Shown here in pieces: positions 45,307-54,549 of a DNA stretch of 64,000 nucleotides (its first letter is position 1; every line of letters begins with the position of its first letter). Under the pieces are notes generated by a model. It was not told the origin of the DNA, did no database searches, and saw only the letters and a list, made by a program, of their open reading frames with translations. This DNA is from Mucilaginibacter rubeus (GTDB lineage Bacteria; Bacteroidota; Bacteroidia; Sphingobacteriales; Sphingobacteriaceae). The DNA is taken from the NCBI RefSeq assembly GCF_003286415.2, contig NZ_CP043450.1, positions 5,332,001-5,396,000 on the forward strand, given 5' to 3'. The position numbers and the translations under genes were made by a program.

Positions 45307-46827
45307 ATGGCAACAGAAACTCAACTCATAACTACACGTGACGGCGCGTCACAAAGCCCCTGGCAGGAACCTGTGTTAAAAGCCTTTCCGGCTACGAAAA
45401 ACGATCTTGTTTATGATGCTTTGGTGGTCGGCGGCGGGATCACAGGTTTGACCACGGCCCTTTTATTGCAGGAAGCGGGCAAGCAGGTCATTTTAGCCGA
45501 GGCACACTCACCGGGCTTTGGCACCACCGGCGGCACCAGCGCTCACATCAACACCTTTGCCGATACAACTTATCGCGAAGCAGAAAGTGCCTTTGGCGAA
45601 GACGGCGCTAAATTATTTGCTGAAGCCATCGCAGAAGGTTTTGCGCTGATCAGCAGCCGGCAAAAGGACTGCGATTTTGAAAGCAAACCCGGCTACCTCT
45701 ATGCAGAGACCGACAATGAAGTGAAACAACTGGATGTGATCTACCGGGGGGCTGTTAAGGTCGGTGTACCCGTTGCGTATACCGATCAGGTTCCGACACC
45801 TGTACCGTTCAAAAAAGCCCTGGTTTGGGATAGACAGGCGCAGTTTCACCCGCTCAAATACTTGCAGGATTTGCAAACAGCGTTCCTGGCTGCAGGTGGA
45901 AGGGTCAAAATTAATACCCTGATCACCGGCGTTGAGACGAAAGACGGAATCCACGTTTCAGGCGACATACAGGCCAAAGCCGTTGTCTACGCCACGCACA
46001 TGCCGCCTAACATTAATTTGTTCAATTTTGAATGCGCGCCTTACCGCAGTTACGTGATGGCGGTAAAACTCAAAAGCGGCAAATATCCCGAAGCACTGAT
46101 CTACGATTCGCAGGAGCCGTATCATTACGTGCGCAGCCATGTTATTAACGGCGAAGAACTGCTATTGGTAGGTGGTTTGGATCACAAGACCGGCCACGAA
46201 GCCCCGGACAAGGCTTTCGCCAATCTCGATCAATACGTCCGCAATTATTATAGCGTTTCCTCTGTTAAATATCGCTGGTCATCACAATATTATGTACCCG
46301 TTGATGGCTTGCCATATATCGGACAAATGCCGATGGCGGCTGAAGGTATTTACTGCGCGACCGGCTATAACGGCAACGGAATGATGTTAGGTAGCGTCGC
46401 CGGTAAAATCCTCAGCGATATGGTCCGCAACCAACCGAATAAATACGAAAAACTGTTCAGCCCCGCGCGAATCAAGCCACTGGACAGCTTCAGCGAATTT
46501 GTCAAAGAGAATGCTGACGTGGCGTATCACTTCGTTGCCGACCGGGTAAAAGTTCACGAAACCGATTCGTTGAAAAGATTACAGCCTGGCACCGGCAAGG
46601 TGGTGGAAGTAGATGGACAAAAGGTCGCCGCCTACCGCGACGAAGCAGGAAACATTCATGCCCTAAACCCGGTCTGCACTCATGCAGGCTGTATCGTCAG
46701 CTGGAACGGCGAGGAGAAAAGCTGGGACTGCCCTTGTCACGGTGCGCGCTATGACATTCGCGGAAAAGTATTAACAGGGCCTGCAACAAAAGATCTTCTT
46801 ACGCTCAATATCAATGAAAACAAATAA
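45307..46827 (+). CDS. FAD-dependent oxidoreductase with C-terminal Rieske domain
   Basis: 506 residues. FAD-binding VVGGGITGLTTALLL at about 41-55, DAO-type oxidoreductase fold to ~390, then a Rieske domain (~410-506) with ligands CTHAGC and CPCHGA for the [2Fe-2S] cluster. The combination is common in Bacteroidota and Proteobacteria oxidative-stress regions; its substrate is not known. It overlaps DUF3175 by 14 bp and starts a five-gene plus-strand operon. Confidence 0.92.
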   Translation: MATETQLITTRDGASQSPWQEPVLKAFPATKNDLVYDALVVGGGITGLTTALLLQEAGKQVILAEAHSPGFGTTGGTSAHINTFADTTYREAESAFGEDGAKLFAEAIAEGFALISSRQKDCDFESKPGYLYAETDNEVKQLDVIYRGAVKVGVPVAYTDQVPTPVPFKKALVWDRQAQFHPLKYLQDLQTAFLAAGGRVKINTLITGVETKDGIHVSGDIQAKAVVYATHMPPNINLFNFECAPYRSYVMAVKLKSGKYPEALIYDSQEPYHYVRSHVINGEELLLVGGLDHKTGHEAPDKAFANLDQYVRNYYSVSSVKYRWSSQYYVPVDGLPYIGQMPMAAEGIYCATGYNGNGMMLGSVAGKILSDMVRNQPNKYEKLFSPARIKPLDSFSEFVKENADVAYHFVADRVKVHETDSLKRLQPGTGKVVEVDGQKVAAYRDEAGNIHALNPVCTHAGCIVSWNGEEKSWDCPCHGARYDIRGKVLTGPATKDLLTLNINENK

Positions 46828-47107
46828 GCATGTTAAAAAATGGTCAGGCAAAGTCACTCAGCAGAGTGATGCACTCGACCTGGAAAAAGATATTTTCAAA
46901 TCCAAAGACCCTGATAAGATCGCGGGCTCACTCAAGCATTCAGCCGAAGAAAGCAAACGAAGGAAAGCTTCACCTTTTCAAAGCGCGATGTCTATGCTCA
47001 ATTTTTATGAGAACCGCGCCGGGCGCAACCTGAGCAAACGTCAGAAAGCGCCACTGGAAAAAGCCAAGAACAAGCTGCGTAAACTTTTCGGGAAAGCTGA
47101 AAAATAG
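46814..47107 (+). CDS. DUF3175 small basic protein
   Basis: 97 residues, Lys/Arg-rich. KKWSGKVTQQSDALDLE and SPFQSAMSMLNFYENRAG are the DUF3175 hallmark. The family is often in stress operons near catalases and Rieske-type oxidoreductases. Overlaps the previous gene by 14 bp. May bind nucleic acid; unknown. Confidence 0.85.
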   Translation: MKTNKHVKKWSGKVTQQSDALDLEKDIFKSKDPDKIAGSLKHSAEESKRRKASPFQSAMSMLNFYENRAGRNLSKRQKAPLEKAKNKLRKLFGKAEK

Positions 47108-47111
47108 GGAT

Positions 47112-48164
47112 ATGACAGATTTAGCAGACCGCTTTCCCGAAAACCCACTACTGATGCCCAAAGACCTGACACCAAGCGTAGCAGGTCTGCAGATCATCAG
47201 CCTGCTCAACCCGGGGGTTTTCCGCTTTAATGGTAAGACCTGGATGCTGGTGCGCGTAGCCGAAGGTGTAACGCAAAAAGAAGGCGTGATCTATTTTCCT
47301 GCGCTCAACGCCACCGGCAACACAGAGATCATCGAAGTGCCGCTGAACGACCCGGACCTGATCGCTACGGACGCACGTGTGATCAGCTATAAAGGACTGG
47401 ATTACCTGACCACCGTATCACATTTACGTATATTAAGCAGCGACGATGGCATCCATTTCCTGGAACCGCCATTGAATGCGTCATTATTTGGCAAAGGCTG
47501 CCTGGAACGCTTCGGCATTGAAGATTGCCGGGTTAGCCAGATCGATGATACCTACTACCTGACCTATACTGCGGTGTCCGACAATGGGGTCGGCGTTGGC
47601 CTGAAGACCACCAAGGATTGGCAGCATTTTGAGTCCGGCGGAATGATCCTGCCGCCGCATAATAAGGACTGCGCGATTTTCGAGGAGAAGGTAAATGGCA
47701 AATATTATTGTCTCCACCGCCCAAGCAGCAAGGAAATTGGCGGCAATTATATTTGGCTGGCCGAATCTTCTGATACCCGCCAGTGGGGCAACCATCAATG
47801 CCTTATAAAAACACGCCCCGGAATGTGGGATAGCGCCCGTGTGGGTGCCGGCGCGGCACCTGTCCGTACTAAAGGGGGCTGGCTCGAGATCTATCACGGG
47901 GCTAATGCCGAGCATCAATATTGTCTGGGTGCCTTCCTGCTGGATCTGAACGATCCATCAAAAGTGATCGGTCGTACCAAAGATCCGATCATGGTACCGA
48001 CCAAGGGCTATGAACTCAGCGGCTTTTTTGGGAATGTCGTTTTCACTAACGGACATATCGTGGACGGTGATCTGCTCACCATTTATTATGGCGCGGCGGA
48101 TGAATTCGTCTGCGGCGCGCATTTTTCAATTCAGGAAATTTTGTCTAAACTAAGTTGCGATTAA
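47112..48164 (+). CDS. GH130-family glycoside phosphorylase
   Basis: 350 residues, a five-bladed beta-propeller type. The conserved general acid region is GIEDCRVSQID, with DCAIFEEKVNGKYYCLHRP and GGWLEIYHGAN. Family members phosphorolyse beta-mannosides (mannosylphosphorylases) in the cytoplasm; which glycan is used here cannot be told. It follows DUF3175 by 4 bp; its stop codon overlaps the start of the SDR gene by one base. A carbohydrate enzyme within a stress operon may point to storage or compatible-sugar metabolism. Confidence 0.88.
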   Translation: MTDLADRFPENPLLMPKDLTPSVAGLQIISLLNPGVFRFNGKTWMLVRVAEGVTQKEGVIYFPALNATGNTEIIEVPLNDPDLIATDARVISYKGLDYLTTVSHLRILSSDDGIHFLEPPLNASLFGKGCLERFGIEDCRVSQIDDTYYLTYTAVSDNGVGVGLKTTKDWQHFESGGMILPPHNKDCAIFEEKVNGKYYCLHRPSSKEIGGNYIWLAESSDTRQWGNHQCLIKTRPGMWDSARVGAGAAPVRTKGGWLEIYHGANAEHQYCLGAFLLDLNDPSKVIGRTKDPIMVPTKGYELSGFFGNVVFTNGHIVDGDLLTIYYGAADEFVCGAHFSIQEILSKLSCD

Positions 48165-49144
48165 TGAGGAAGCTAGAAAAATTACAGGGAAAAACCATCC
48201 TTATCACAGGGGCCTCCAGCGGTGCAGGACGGGCTGCCGCCCTCGAATTCGCGAAATACAAAACTAATTTGGTACTGGCTTCCCGTAACGAAGAAGCTCT
48301 TGAGGAGGTAAAGACCGAATGCGAGGCATTTGGCGCACAGGCCCTTATCGTGCCTACGGATACCAGCGACAGCAAAGCGATGATCGCCTTAGCTAACGCC
48401 GCGAACGACTGGCAGGGAAAAATCGATGTCTGGCTAAATAATGCCGGGGTCCTTGCCGCGGGCGATTTCGATAAAACGCCGATGGCAGTACACGAGCAGG
48501 TTATTCAAACGAACCTGCTGGGTTATATGAACGGGGCGCACGCCGTGCTGCCGATATTTAAAGCACAGGGTTATGGCACGATCATCAATAACATCTCCAT
48601 CGGCGGCTTTCTGCCGGTGCCTTACGGCGCAGGATATACCGCTGCCAAATTCGGCTTACGCGGCTGGTCGGAAGCCTTGAAGGGCGAATTATCGGAATGG
48701 CCGGATATTTATGTGTGCGACCTGTTTCCCGCATTTTTAGATACCCCCGGCATTCAGCATGCCGGCAATTATACCGCTAAAGTTTTAAAGCCGGCTCCCC
48801 CTGTTTATGACCCGTTCCGGCTGGCCAGGGCCATGGTAAAAGTAGCTGTTGCCCCGAGCGCAAATACCTATGTCGGCAGCGTTTCAATGTTACTGAAAAT
48901 AGGCCATGCCGTCTTACCGGAATTGATGACCCAAATAACAGGATTGGTCATGCGCAGATACCTAAGGTCGGCTGATCCGATCGCACTCACCGACGGCAAT
49001 GTGTTTACGACCGTAGATTACGGCCTGAGTACCCACGGCGGTTTCGGTTTGCCGGGTGAACCCAAAGCGCACCGGAAATATATGGCGGGCGTTTTGGTTG
49101 CTGGCATGGCATTAGGTTTATATCTGATGAGTAAAAAGAAATGA
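48164..49144 (+). CDS. SDR oxidoreductase with C-terminal membrane anchor
   Basis: 326 residues from ATG 48164. TGASSGAGRAAA, NNAGVLAAG and the active-site Y-x3-K in GAGYTAAKFGL are intact. A hydrophobic C-terminal end (about 305-322, AGVLVAGMALGLYL) with KKK is a likely membrane anchor. SDR of the classical type; substrate unknown. One-base overlap with GH130 and ATGA overlap with DUF3891. Confidence 0.88.
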   Translation: MRKLEKLQGKTILITGASSGAGRAAALEFAKYKTNLVLASRNEEALEEVKTECEAFGAQALIVPTDTSDSKAMIALANAANDWQGKIDVWLNNAGVLAAGDFDKTPMAVHEQVIQTNLLGYMNGAHAVLPIFKAQGYGTIINNISIGGFLPVPYGAGYTAAKFGLRGWSEALKGELSEWPDIYVCDLFPAFLDTPGIQHAGNYTAKVLKPAPPVYDPFRLARAMVKVAVAPSANTYVGSVSMLLKIGHAVLPELMTQITGLVMRRYLRSADPIALTDGNVFTTVDYGLSTHGGFGLPGEPKAHRKYMAGVLVAGMALGLYLMSKKK

Positions 49145-49869
49145 TAGTCAATTATACCGAAGCGGGCTGGGAAATAGTTACGCAGCGGGCGCACGGCCTG
49201 CTGGCCGCGCAGATCGCGCAGCAATGGAAACAGAGCGCCAGGACCAAACGCTGGATGGAACTGCTCATGGCGATCGCTGAACATGACGATGCGCAAATAG
49301 AGCTGGAACGCAATAACCTGCTGACCCCGCAGGGCGGCCCGGTGGACTTTAAAATGAAAGTCTTTGAACAGCGGCACTGCACCCAAACGATGGATTTCGC
49401 ATTATCTAAAAGCCGTTATATTGCTTTGCTTTGTTCCATTCATCTGGATTTCGTTTACGGCGCGGAGTGCATGCATCATGCGCAAGGCCGTGCATTCCTG
49501 CAGGAACAAAAAAAGCTGCAGAAACGCTGGCAGAAGGAGCTGGGTATGAGTCTGGCTGAAGCGCAAAGGGATTATCGCTTATTGGAATGGTGTGATGCTT
49601 TGTCCCTGCTGCTTTGCCAGCATGGGAACCAGCCCGAGGCGCGCGTGGTTGAGATCAGCCAGGGGCCGGATAAGAGGGATTACCAGCTCGTCCAATCGGC
49701 TGATCAAACGCTGACGGTGAGGCCCTGGCCGTTTGTAAATCCCGGTTTTGAGCTTAGTTTTGAAACGCGGCTGATCCCGCAATTAGCTTTTAAAAATAGC
49801 GCCGAGTTCCGGTCGGCATTCCTGGAAGCGGAGGTGACCGAAAAACGCTGGACGTTCAAACGTGACTAA
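49141..49869 (+). CDS. DUF3891 protein
   Basis: 242 residues. N-terminal QRAHGLLAAQIAQQW, AIAEHDDAQIE (metal-binding-like HD) and FVNPGFELSFETRLIP fit the DUF3891 family of unknown function, which resembles the HD-domain fold. It ends the plus-strand operon and overlaps the cinA remnant by 14 bp in convergent orientation. Confidence 0.85.
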   Translation: MIVNYTEAGWEIVTQRAHGLLAAQIAQQWKQSARTKRWMELLMAIAEHDDAQIELERNNLLTPQGGPVDFKMKVFEQRHCTQTMDFALSKSRYIALLCSIHLDFVYGAECMHHAQGRAFLQEQKKLQKRWQKELGMSLAEAQRDYRLLEWCDALSLLLCQHGNQPEARVVEISQGPDKRDYQLVQSADQTLTVRPWPFVNPGFELSFETRLIPQLAFKNSAEFRSAFLEAEVTEKRWTFKRD

Positions 49870-50326
49870 TCACCAGGGCCGCCGCCGCAATGATCGTTTG
49901 CTTGATGACCTCTTCGCAGCTGCCTTTGAATTCATAGCGTTCCGAAAAAAGGTGATCTTTGACGAGAACCGACACGAACATCGTACCCACAGGCTTTTCA
50001 GCAGTCTCGCTGCCCCCGGGCGTTGTCAGGCCGGTCACGGCTACAAAAATGTCAGCCGGCATGAGTTTCCCTAACCGCCGCGCCAACTCGTCGGTCACTT
50101 CCTGAGATTCTGGCGTATATTTTTCGATCAGTTCGTGGGGTACGCCCAGCAGGCTTTGTTTCAGATCTGCATTTTAACAGGTGATGCCACCCTCCAGTAC
50201 CTGCCCCGATTGTTCTGTCAAAGCAAATTCCGAGCAGAGCCAGCCGGCCGTGGCGCTCTCCACGAAAGCAATTCGCAATTTCTGTTCCGCCAGCAGTTGG
50301 GCGCACTCTGCGATCTTTTGTTCCAT
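49856..50326 (-). pseudogene. cinA: CinA C-terminal domain protein with a premature stop
   Basis: The minus-strand frame from ATG 50326 reads VESATAGWLCSEFAL (the nicotinamide mononucleotide deamidase motif) to LEGGITC, meets a TAA at 50174-50176 where a Tyr codon is expected, then continues in the same frame NADLKQSLLGVP to VAVTGLTTPGGSE and a normal C-terminus at 49856. Only one base differs from a Tyr codon. The intact domain would be about 155 residues, a normal stand-alone PncC/CinA. Either a nonsense mutation or an error. Confidence 0.85.
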
Positions 50327-50574
50327 GATAAAATAAAACGTAAAAGGAAAATCGCGCTGCACGGAGGCGGCGATCAAAAATATATACTTTGAAAGGGTAT
50401 TTAAAGTTGGTCTCGATCTTTGTGATCTCGTTCAAATGATGCTGCACCGGCGCGGTCTTGGCAGCGAATCCCTTAATATCAGCGCCTATATTGACGCTGG
50501 CTTCGGTTTGTATTAATAGTTTTTAGAAAACGGCCTTGCGGCCGTCCTCTCGCCGGGGATTACTTCCTTTTTCG

Positions 50575-51501
50575 TTAATAAGTGCTCCACTGCGCCACGC
50601 CATCGGGTTCCGCGTTTCTTACCTCCGCTCTTTTTTCCGCACTCATTTGCTTATCCGTTTTGTCTTTGGTCTTCATCTCCTTCGTGAAGTCCTCCGCGAG
50701 CTTGGTCTGCCCCTCGGTTTCCTTCGCCTGCGCGATTGGATCTTCTACATATACAAAATCCTTGCCCATGCCTTTGATCTCACCTTCGTTCCAGGGACCG
50801 CGTATGGTTCCTTCAGACATATTATAGGCATTTTGCAGGTATCGCGGATCTGCGGCCAAAACTGCCGGCGGGAAATTAGGCTGAATGCTTTCCAGCGCCG
50901 CTTCGAACATTTTATAATGGGTCACCTCGCGGGTCATCAGGAAGGACAGCGTTTCATGGATGTACGGGTCATCCGTAAATTTCATCAGGTGCTCGTACAC
51001 CAGTTTCGCCCTGGATTCCGAAGCCAGATTGCTGCGCAGGTCAACCGTTAGGTCGCCATTAGAATTAATATAAGAAGCGCACCAGGGAATGCCCTGACTA
51101 TTGCGGGGCGTAACTCCGCCGCCGGTGATGATCCCAAATTGCGGGTTCGCGAAGACCGCCTGATGGATAATGTCCTCCTTGGCGGCTTTGCCGTTCATTA
51201 CCTGCATGATCTCCGAACTATCAGCTGCATTTTTCAGCTCGCCATTGACGCCTTTGAGCAGCATCTGAATGGTCGCCCCGACGATCTCGAGATGGCTGAA
51301 CTCTTCGGTGGCAATATCCATCAGCATATCGTATTTGTCAGGATGCGGGACTTTGGCACCAAAAGCCTGTGTGAAATACTGCATGGCCGCAGCTAGTTCG
51401 CCGTTCTCCCCGCCGAACTGTTCCAGTAATAAGTTAGCGAAGCGGGGGTCGGGTTTGGAAACCCGCGCATTGAATTGTAATTCTTTAACGTGGTGAAACA
51501 T
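50575..51501 (-). CDS. Manganese catalase
   Basis: 308 residues from ATG 51501; upstream ATG codons give an unneeded extension. Ferritin-like four-helix core with metal-ligand helices LLLEQFGGENGELAAAMQYF and EEFSHLEIVGATI, and later EPYIHETLSFLMTREVTHYK region (DPYIHETLSF here), with Glu and His ligands apparent. It decomposes hydrogen peroxide with a dimanganese site in the cytoplasm. A C-terminal charged tail is present. It lies between the cinA remnant and a divergent gene, with a TTTAATTAAC box in the shared promoter region. Confidence 0.93.
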   Translation of the reverse strand: MFHHVKELQFNARVSKPDPRFANLLLEQFGGENGELAAAMQYFTQAFGAKVPHPDKYDMLMDIATEEFSHLEIVGATIQMLLKGVNGELKNAADSSEIMQVMNGKAAKEDIIHQAVFANPQFGIITGGGVTPRNSQGIPWCASYINSNGDLTVDLRSNLASESRAKLVYEHLMKFTDDPYIHETLSFLMTREVTHYKMFEAALESIQPNFPPAVLAADPRYLQNAYNMSEGTIRGPWNEGEIKGMGKDFVYVEDPIAQAKETEGQTKLAEDFTKEMKTKDKTDKQMSAEKRAEVRNAEPDGVAQWSTY

Positions 51502-51603
51502 ATTTTTAAAATTTAATGGTGACTTGATAGAGAATCGGCTCGGTGGAAAGGATCGCGCTATTTTTACAACCAAAAGCGCTGAGATATGTTTTTTAATTAA
51601 AAG

Positions 51604-51614
51604 ATTTAATTAAC
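51604..51614 (+). promoter_or_regulatory. ATTTAATTAAC box between catalase and the 736-residue gene
   Basis: Ten of eleven bases of the box found before the hsp20 and ADH/Rieske genes, in the 171-bp divergent promoter region. AGTAAATTTT follows it directly, as at the ADH/Rieske promoter. Confidence 0.45.
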
Positions 51615-51672
51615 AGTAAATTTTAAAACAAAAAATTTACTCCTTTAGTTATATAACACACTTTGCAACCTT

Positions 51673-53883
51673 ATGCTTATTATGGAAGGACTTTCACCCT
51701 GGGCTATAGCAGTACAAAATTTATTTCATGGGCAGGATCTTCCGGCCATGTTTAGATTTGATCTTGCCGGGTATGCGGTCAACATCCATCATCTCAATAA
51801 TTCATTATGGATAAGCGTGACCTGTCCCAAAGGCGTACAGATTGTCCTGCGGCCGGCTTACGCACCTAACGACCACCTGGAAATTACCCGCGTAAGCAAG
51901 CATGAACTTGGTCTTTCGATTCATCTGAAAGGTTCGATCGGCGATTACAAGGTGCTGGTGAACTTTCCGGCACGGGATAAACCGATCATCCACTACCAGA
52001 CGCAAATAAAACCCCACAAGCCCTTACTGATCCCTTTTTGGCCGCGCGATATGGTTATCACCGGGCCTGACGGCGGCAGCCAGGAAATGTCGGGAACCAT
52101 TTTGGTCAGTCAGGTGGGCACGCGTTCCGGCTTGCAGTATGTTACGCTGGACCGGCCCCAAAGCGGAGCCTTGCTGTATTTCCAGAACTTGACCGCGTTG
52201 AATGATTATGCCCGGCTAACAGAAACCTCTTTAGGCAATACGGTAGGCGGCAGCTGGGCGGAATTGGGCTTTGCTTTGCCGCCGACCTTGAAGAATAAAC
52301 CAATCCCTGCGCATCGGGAAGTGATGCTATCTGATGCCTTCATCGCTTTTGATCCGGACTACCCTAAAGATGAACTAGCCCAGGCCAGACAATTTTTGGA
52401 GCTGCTGGCAGATGTTTATTTAGTACTGCCGAAACCGGAAACCCGATATTATCCCTGGCCGGAGATGGTCGGCAAAGGACTGCACGACCTGGAATTCAGT
52501 CATGGCTGCTGGTCGCATGGCGCGGGACAGGACTACCTGAACGCCTATGTGGCCGATTACCAGACGCCGCCGGAATTGATGGTACAGCTTGCGGTATTGA
52601 TGCCGCTAACAGATTATTACGACTGGTGCAAGACGGATTTGCCAGCGATCCAAAAGATCCGGAACGGGCTGGACGCTTTTTATAACAAAAAACTGAAAAC
52701 AGTTGTCCGCTTTCTGCCCGCTTTAGCCGGTCAGTTGAGCGGTGAAGAGGAACAGTTACAACCCAACGTGATGGATTCTTGGTACCTGCATCATCCTTTA
52801 CTTAATTTAGGGCGGCTGGCTATTCGCGGGGATCAACAAGCGAAAAAACTTTTTTTAGATTCCCTGGATTATACCATACGGGTAGCCCGGCATTTTAATT
52901 ATGAGTGGCCTGTGTTGTATCACATGGAAACGCTGGAAGCTGTCAAAGCGGAGACCCAGCCCGGGAAATGCGGTGAAAAGGATGTCGCCGGGCTTTACGC
53001 GCTGGTGATGCTGCATGCGTGGCAGCTCACTAAACTGAACAAGTACCTGCTGGAGGCCAAACGGGCCGCTAAAACCCTGCAGGGCAAAGGGTTCGACCTG
53101 TTTTACCAGGCTAATAATACGGCGTTTGGCGCCAATGCGATGTTGTGGCTCTACCAGGAAACCAAAGAGCAGTTGTATCTGGACCTCGCCTATCTATGCC
53201 TGGCTAACCTGGTGAAGAATATGCAGTTATGGGATTGCGATTACGGCTACGCCAGAAACTATCCTACCTTTTTTGCAGTATTTCCTTTGAACGACGCCCC
53301 TTATACGGCGGCTTACGAAGAGCAGGAAGTATTTGCAGCGCTTCATAATTTCTTGCTTTATGCAGAAAACCAAGCTATCCTGCCTGCGGTAAATATCCTG
53401 GTGCCGGAATTCCTGCGCTACGTGGTAAACCGGGCGCCGTATTATTATCCGCCGAACCTGCCAAAGGAAATGTTGTCCGAAAAGGTAAAGACCGGGCAGG
53501 TCGATCATAAATTATGGATCGCGATCGAGGATATCCACGACGGCTGGGAACAGTCGGGCACAGTGGGGCAGGAAGTTTACGGGGCGGGCGTGGCTTTCGG
53601 GATCATCCCCCGGCATTTTTACCGGGTACCGGGTGAGGATTTCTGGATCTTTCTGGATTATCCAACCGCGCATTTCCGCCACAGCTCCGGCCAGCTCAGC
53701 TTCAGCGTTAAAGGAGATGAGCGCTTTCACTGCCGCATGCAGATCCTAAAGACAGGTAAAAAAGTGCTGCCAACGTTTACTGTAAAAACAAAGACGAATG
53801 TACTCAGCGGCAAAAAAGTAAAAAACGGTCATCAGGAATTTACGGTACCCGGCAACAGCACAATTCATATGCATTGGTCATGA
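51673..53883 (+). CDS. Large glycosidase-like protein, family uncertain
   Basis: 736 residues, no signal peptide. N-terminal ~230 residues are beta-rich; residues 240-620 have repeated helical units (LAQARQFLELLADVYLVLP, TPPELMVQLAVLMPLTDYY, AGLYALVMLHAWQLTKLNK) resembling an (alpha/alpha)6 toroid as in six-hairpin glycosidases. I cannot name the family or its substrate. The stop overlaps the iron-permease gene start by ATGA. With GH130 nearby it may be part of a sugar-handling set. ATG 51673 chosen as the first start; ATG at 51682 also possible. Confidence 0.6.
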   Translation: MLIMEGLSPWAIAVQNLFHGQDLPAMFRFDLAGYAVNIHHLNNSLWISVTCPKGVQIVLRPAYAPNDHLEITRVSKHELGLSIHLKGSIGDYKVLVNFPARDKPIIHYQTQIKPHKPLLIPFWPRDMVITGPDGGSQEMSGTILVSQVGTRSGLQYVTLDRPQSGALLYFQNLTALNDYARLTETSLGNTVGGSWAELGFALPPTLKNKPIPAHREVMLSDAFIAFDPDYPKDELAQARQFLELLADVYLVLPKPETRYYPWPEMVGKGLHDLEFSHGCWSHGAGQDYLNAYVADYQTPPELMVQLAVLMPLTDYYDWCKTDLPAIQKIRNGLDAFYNKKLKTVVRFLPALAGQLSGEEEQLQPNVMDSWYLHHPLLNLGRLAIRGDQQAKKLFLDSLDYTIRVARHFNYEWPVLYHMETLEAVKAETQPGKCGEKDVAGLYALVMLHAWQLTKLNKYLLEAKRAAKTLQGKGFDLFYQANNTAFGANAMLWLYQETKEQLYLDLAYLCLANLVKNMQLWDCDYGYARNYPTFFAVFPLNDAPYTAAYEEQEVFAALHNFLLYAENQAILPAVNILVPEFLRYVVNRAPYYYPPNLPKEMLSEKVKTGQVDHKLWIAIEDIHDGWEQSGTVGQEVYGAGVAFGIIPRHFYRVPGEDFWIFLDYPTAHFRHSSGQLSFSVKGDERFHCRMQILKTGKKVLPTFTVKTKTNVLSGKKVKNGHQEFTVPGNSTIHMHWS

Positions 53884-54338
53884 AAAAGAAAGAAGGCTTT
53901 TTTGAGGCTTTTTCCAATTGGGCTACTGCGGCAGCCGGAAGTTCGGCAGCGTTTATCATAGCCGTTGCGATCGTTGTGGTCTGGGCAGTGACCGGACCAC
54001 TGTTCCACTATTCGGAAACCTGGCAACTGGTCATCAACACAGGGACGACCATTGTGACCTTTCTGATGGTATTCCTAATTCAGAAATCCCAGAACAAAGA
54101 TTCAAAAGCCATTCACCTAAAGTTGAACGAGTTACTGGCCTCGCACGAGGGTAGCAGCAACCGCCTCGTGGATAGTGAGAACCTCACCGAGAAGGAACTG
54201 GACCGCCTACATCATTTTTATGCACAGCTATCCACCCTGGCCGAAGAAGATAATGACCTGACCCGGACGCATTCGATCGATGCCGCGGAAGAAAACCACT
54301 ATCGTAAATCCGGTAGCCGCCAATTGAAAACCAAATGA
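53880..54338 (+). CDS. Low-affinity iron permease-family membrane protein, copy 2
   Basis: 152 residues from ATG 53880, coupled to the previous gene by ATGA. Two membrane segments and the same GPLFHYSETWQLVIN and QKSQNKDSKAIHLKLNELL motifs as the copy at 18775-19329; the region to HSIDAAEENH is highly similar. The last codons fall in the 131-bp duplication; its normal tail KSGSRQLKTK ends at 54338. Iron uptake is only a family label. Confidence 0.85.
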   Translation: MKKKEGFFEAFSNWATAAAGSSAAFIIAVAIVVVWAVTGPLFHYSETWQLVINTGTTIVTFLMVFLIQKSQNKDSKAIHLKLNELLASHEGSSNRLVDSENLTEKELDRLHHFYAQLSTLAEEDNDLTRTHSIDAAEENHYRKSGSRQLKTK

Positions 54339-54549
54339 AACTGAAAGAACGTCTGAAATCTTTTAATCAGGGTTTGTTGCCGGATAAAATTAAATTAAAA
54401 TACGAGGCGATGGCAGAAGAAGAAAACCACTATCGTAAATCCGGTAGCCGCCAATTGAAAACCAAATGAAACTGAAAGAACGTCTGAAATCTTTTAATCA
54501 GGGTTTGTTGCCGGATAAAGTTAAATTAAAATACGAGGCGATGGCAGAA
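54288..54549 (+). repeat. 131-bp tandem duplication across a gene junction
   Basis: Copy 1 is 54288-54418 and copy 2 is 54419-54549; they are adjacent and differ by one base (A versus G at 54391/54522). Each copy contains the iron-permease tail, its stop and the start of the DUF2252 gene. 131 is not a multiple of 3, so the first DUF2252 start leads into the second copy's permease tail. Very recent event. Confidence 0.95.
54335..54469 (+). CDS. Chimeric 44-residue frame created by the tandem duplication
   Basis: The first DUF2252 start (ATG 54335) reads MKLKERLKSFNQGLLPDK, then crosses into copy 2 and ends with the iron-permease tail KSGSRQLKTK and TGA at 54467-54469. It overlaps the permease stop and the true DUF2252 start (both ATGA), so ribosomes could pass through three frames in turn. 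A by-product, unlikely to be functional. Confidence 0.7.
   Translation: MKLKERLKSFNQGLLPDKIKLKYEAMAEEENHYRKSGSRQLKTK

Noticed and set aside
50390-50540. Minus-strand frame with readable text between cinA and catalase
   Set aside because: Contains ASVNIGADIKGFAAKTAPV and similar text but no start signal or recognised family; probably a fragment.
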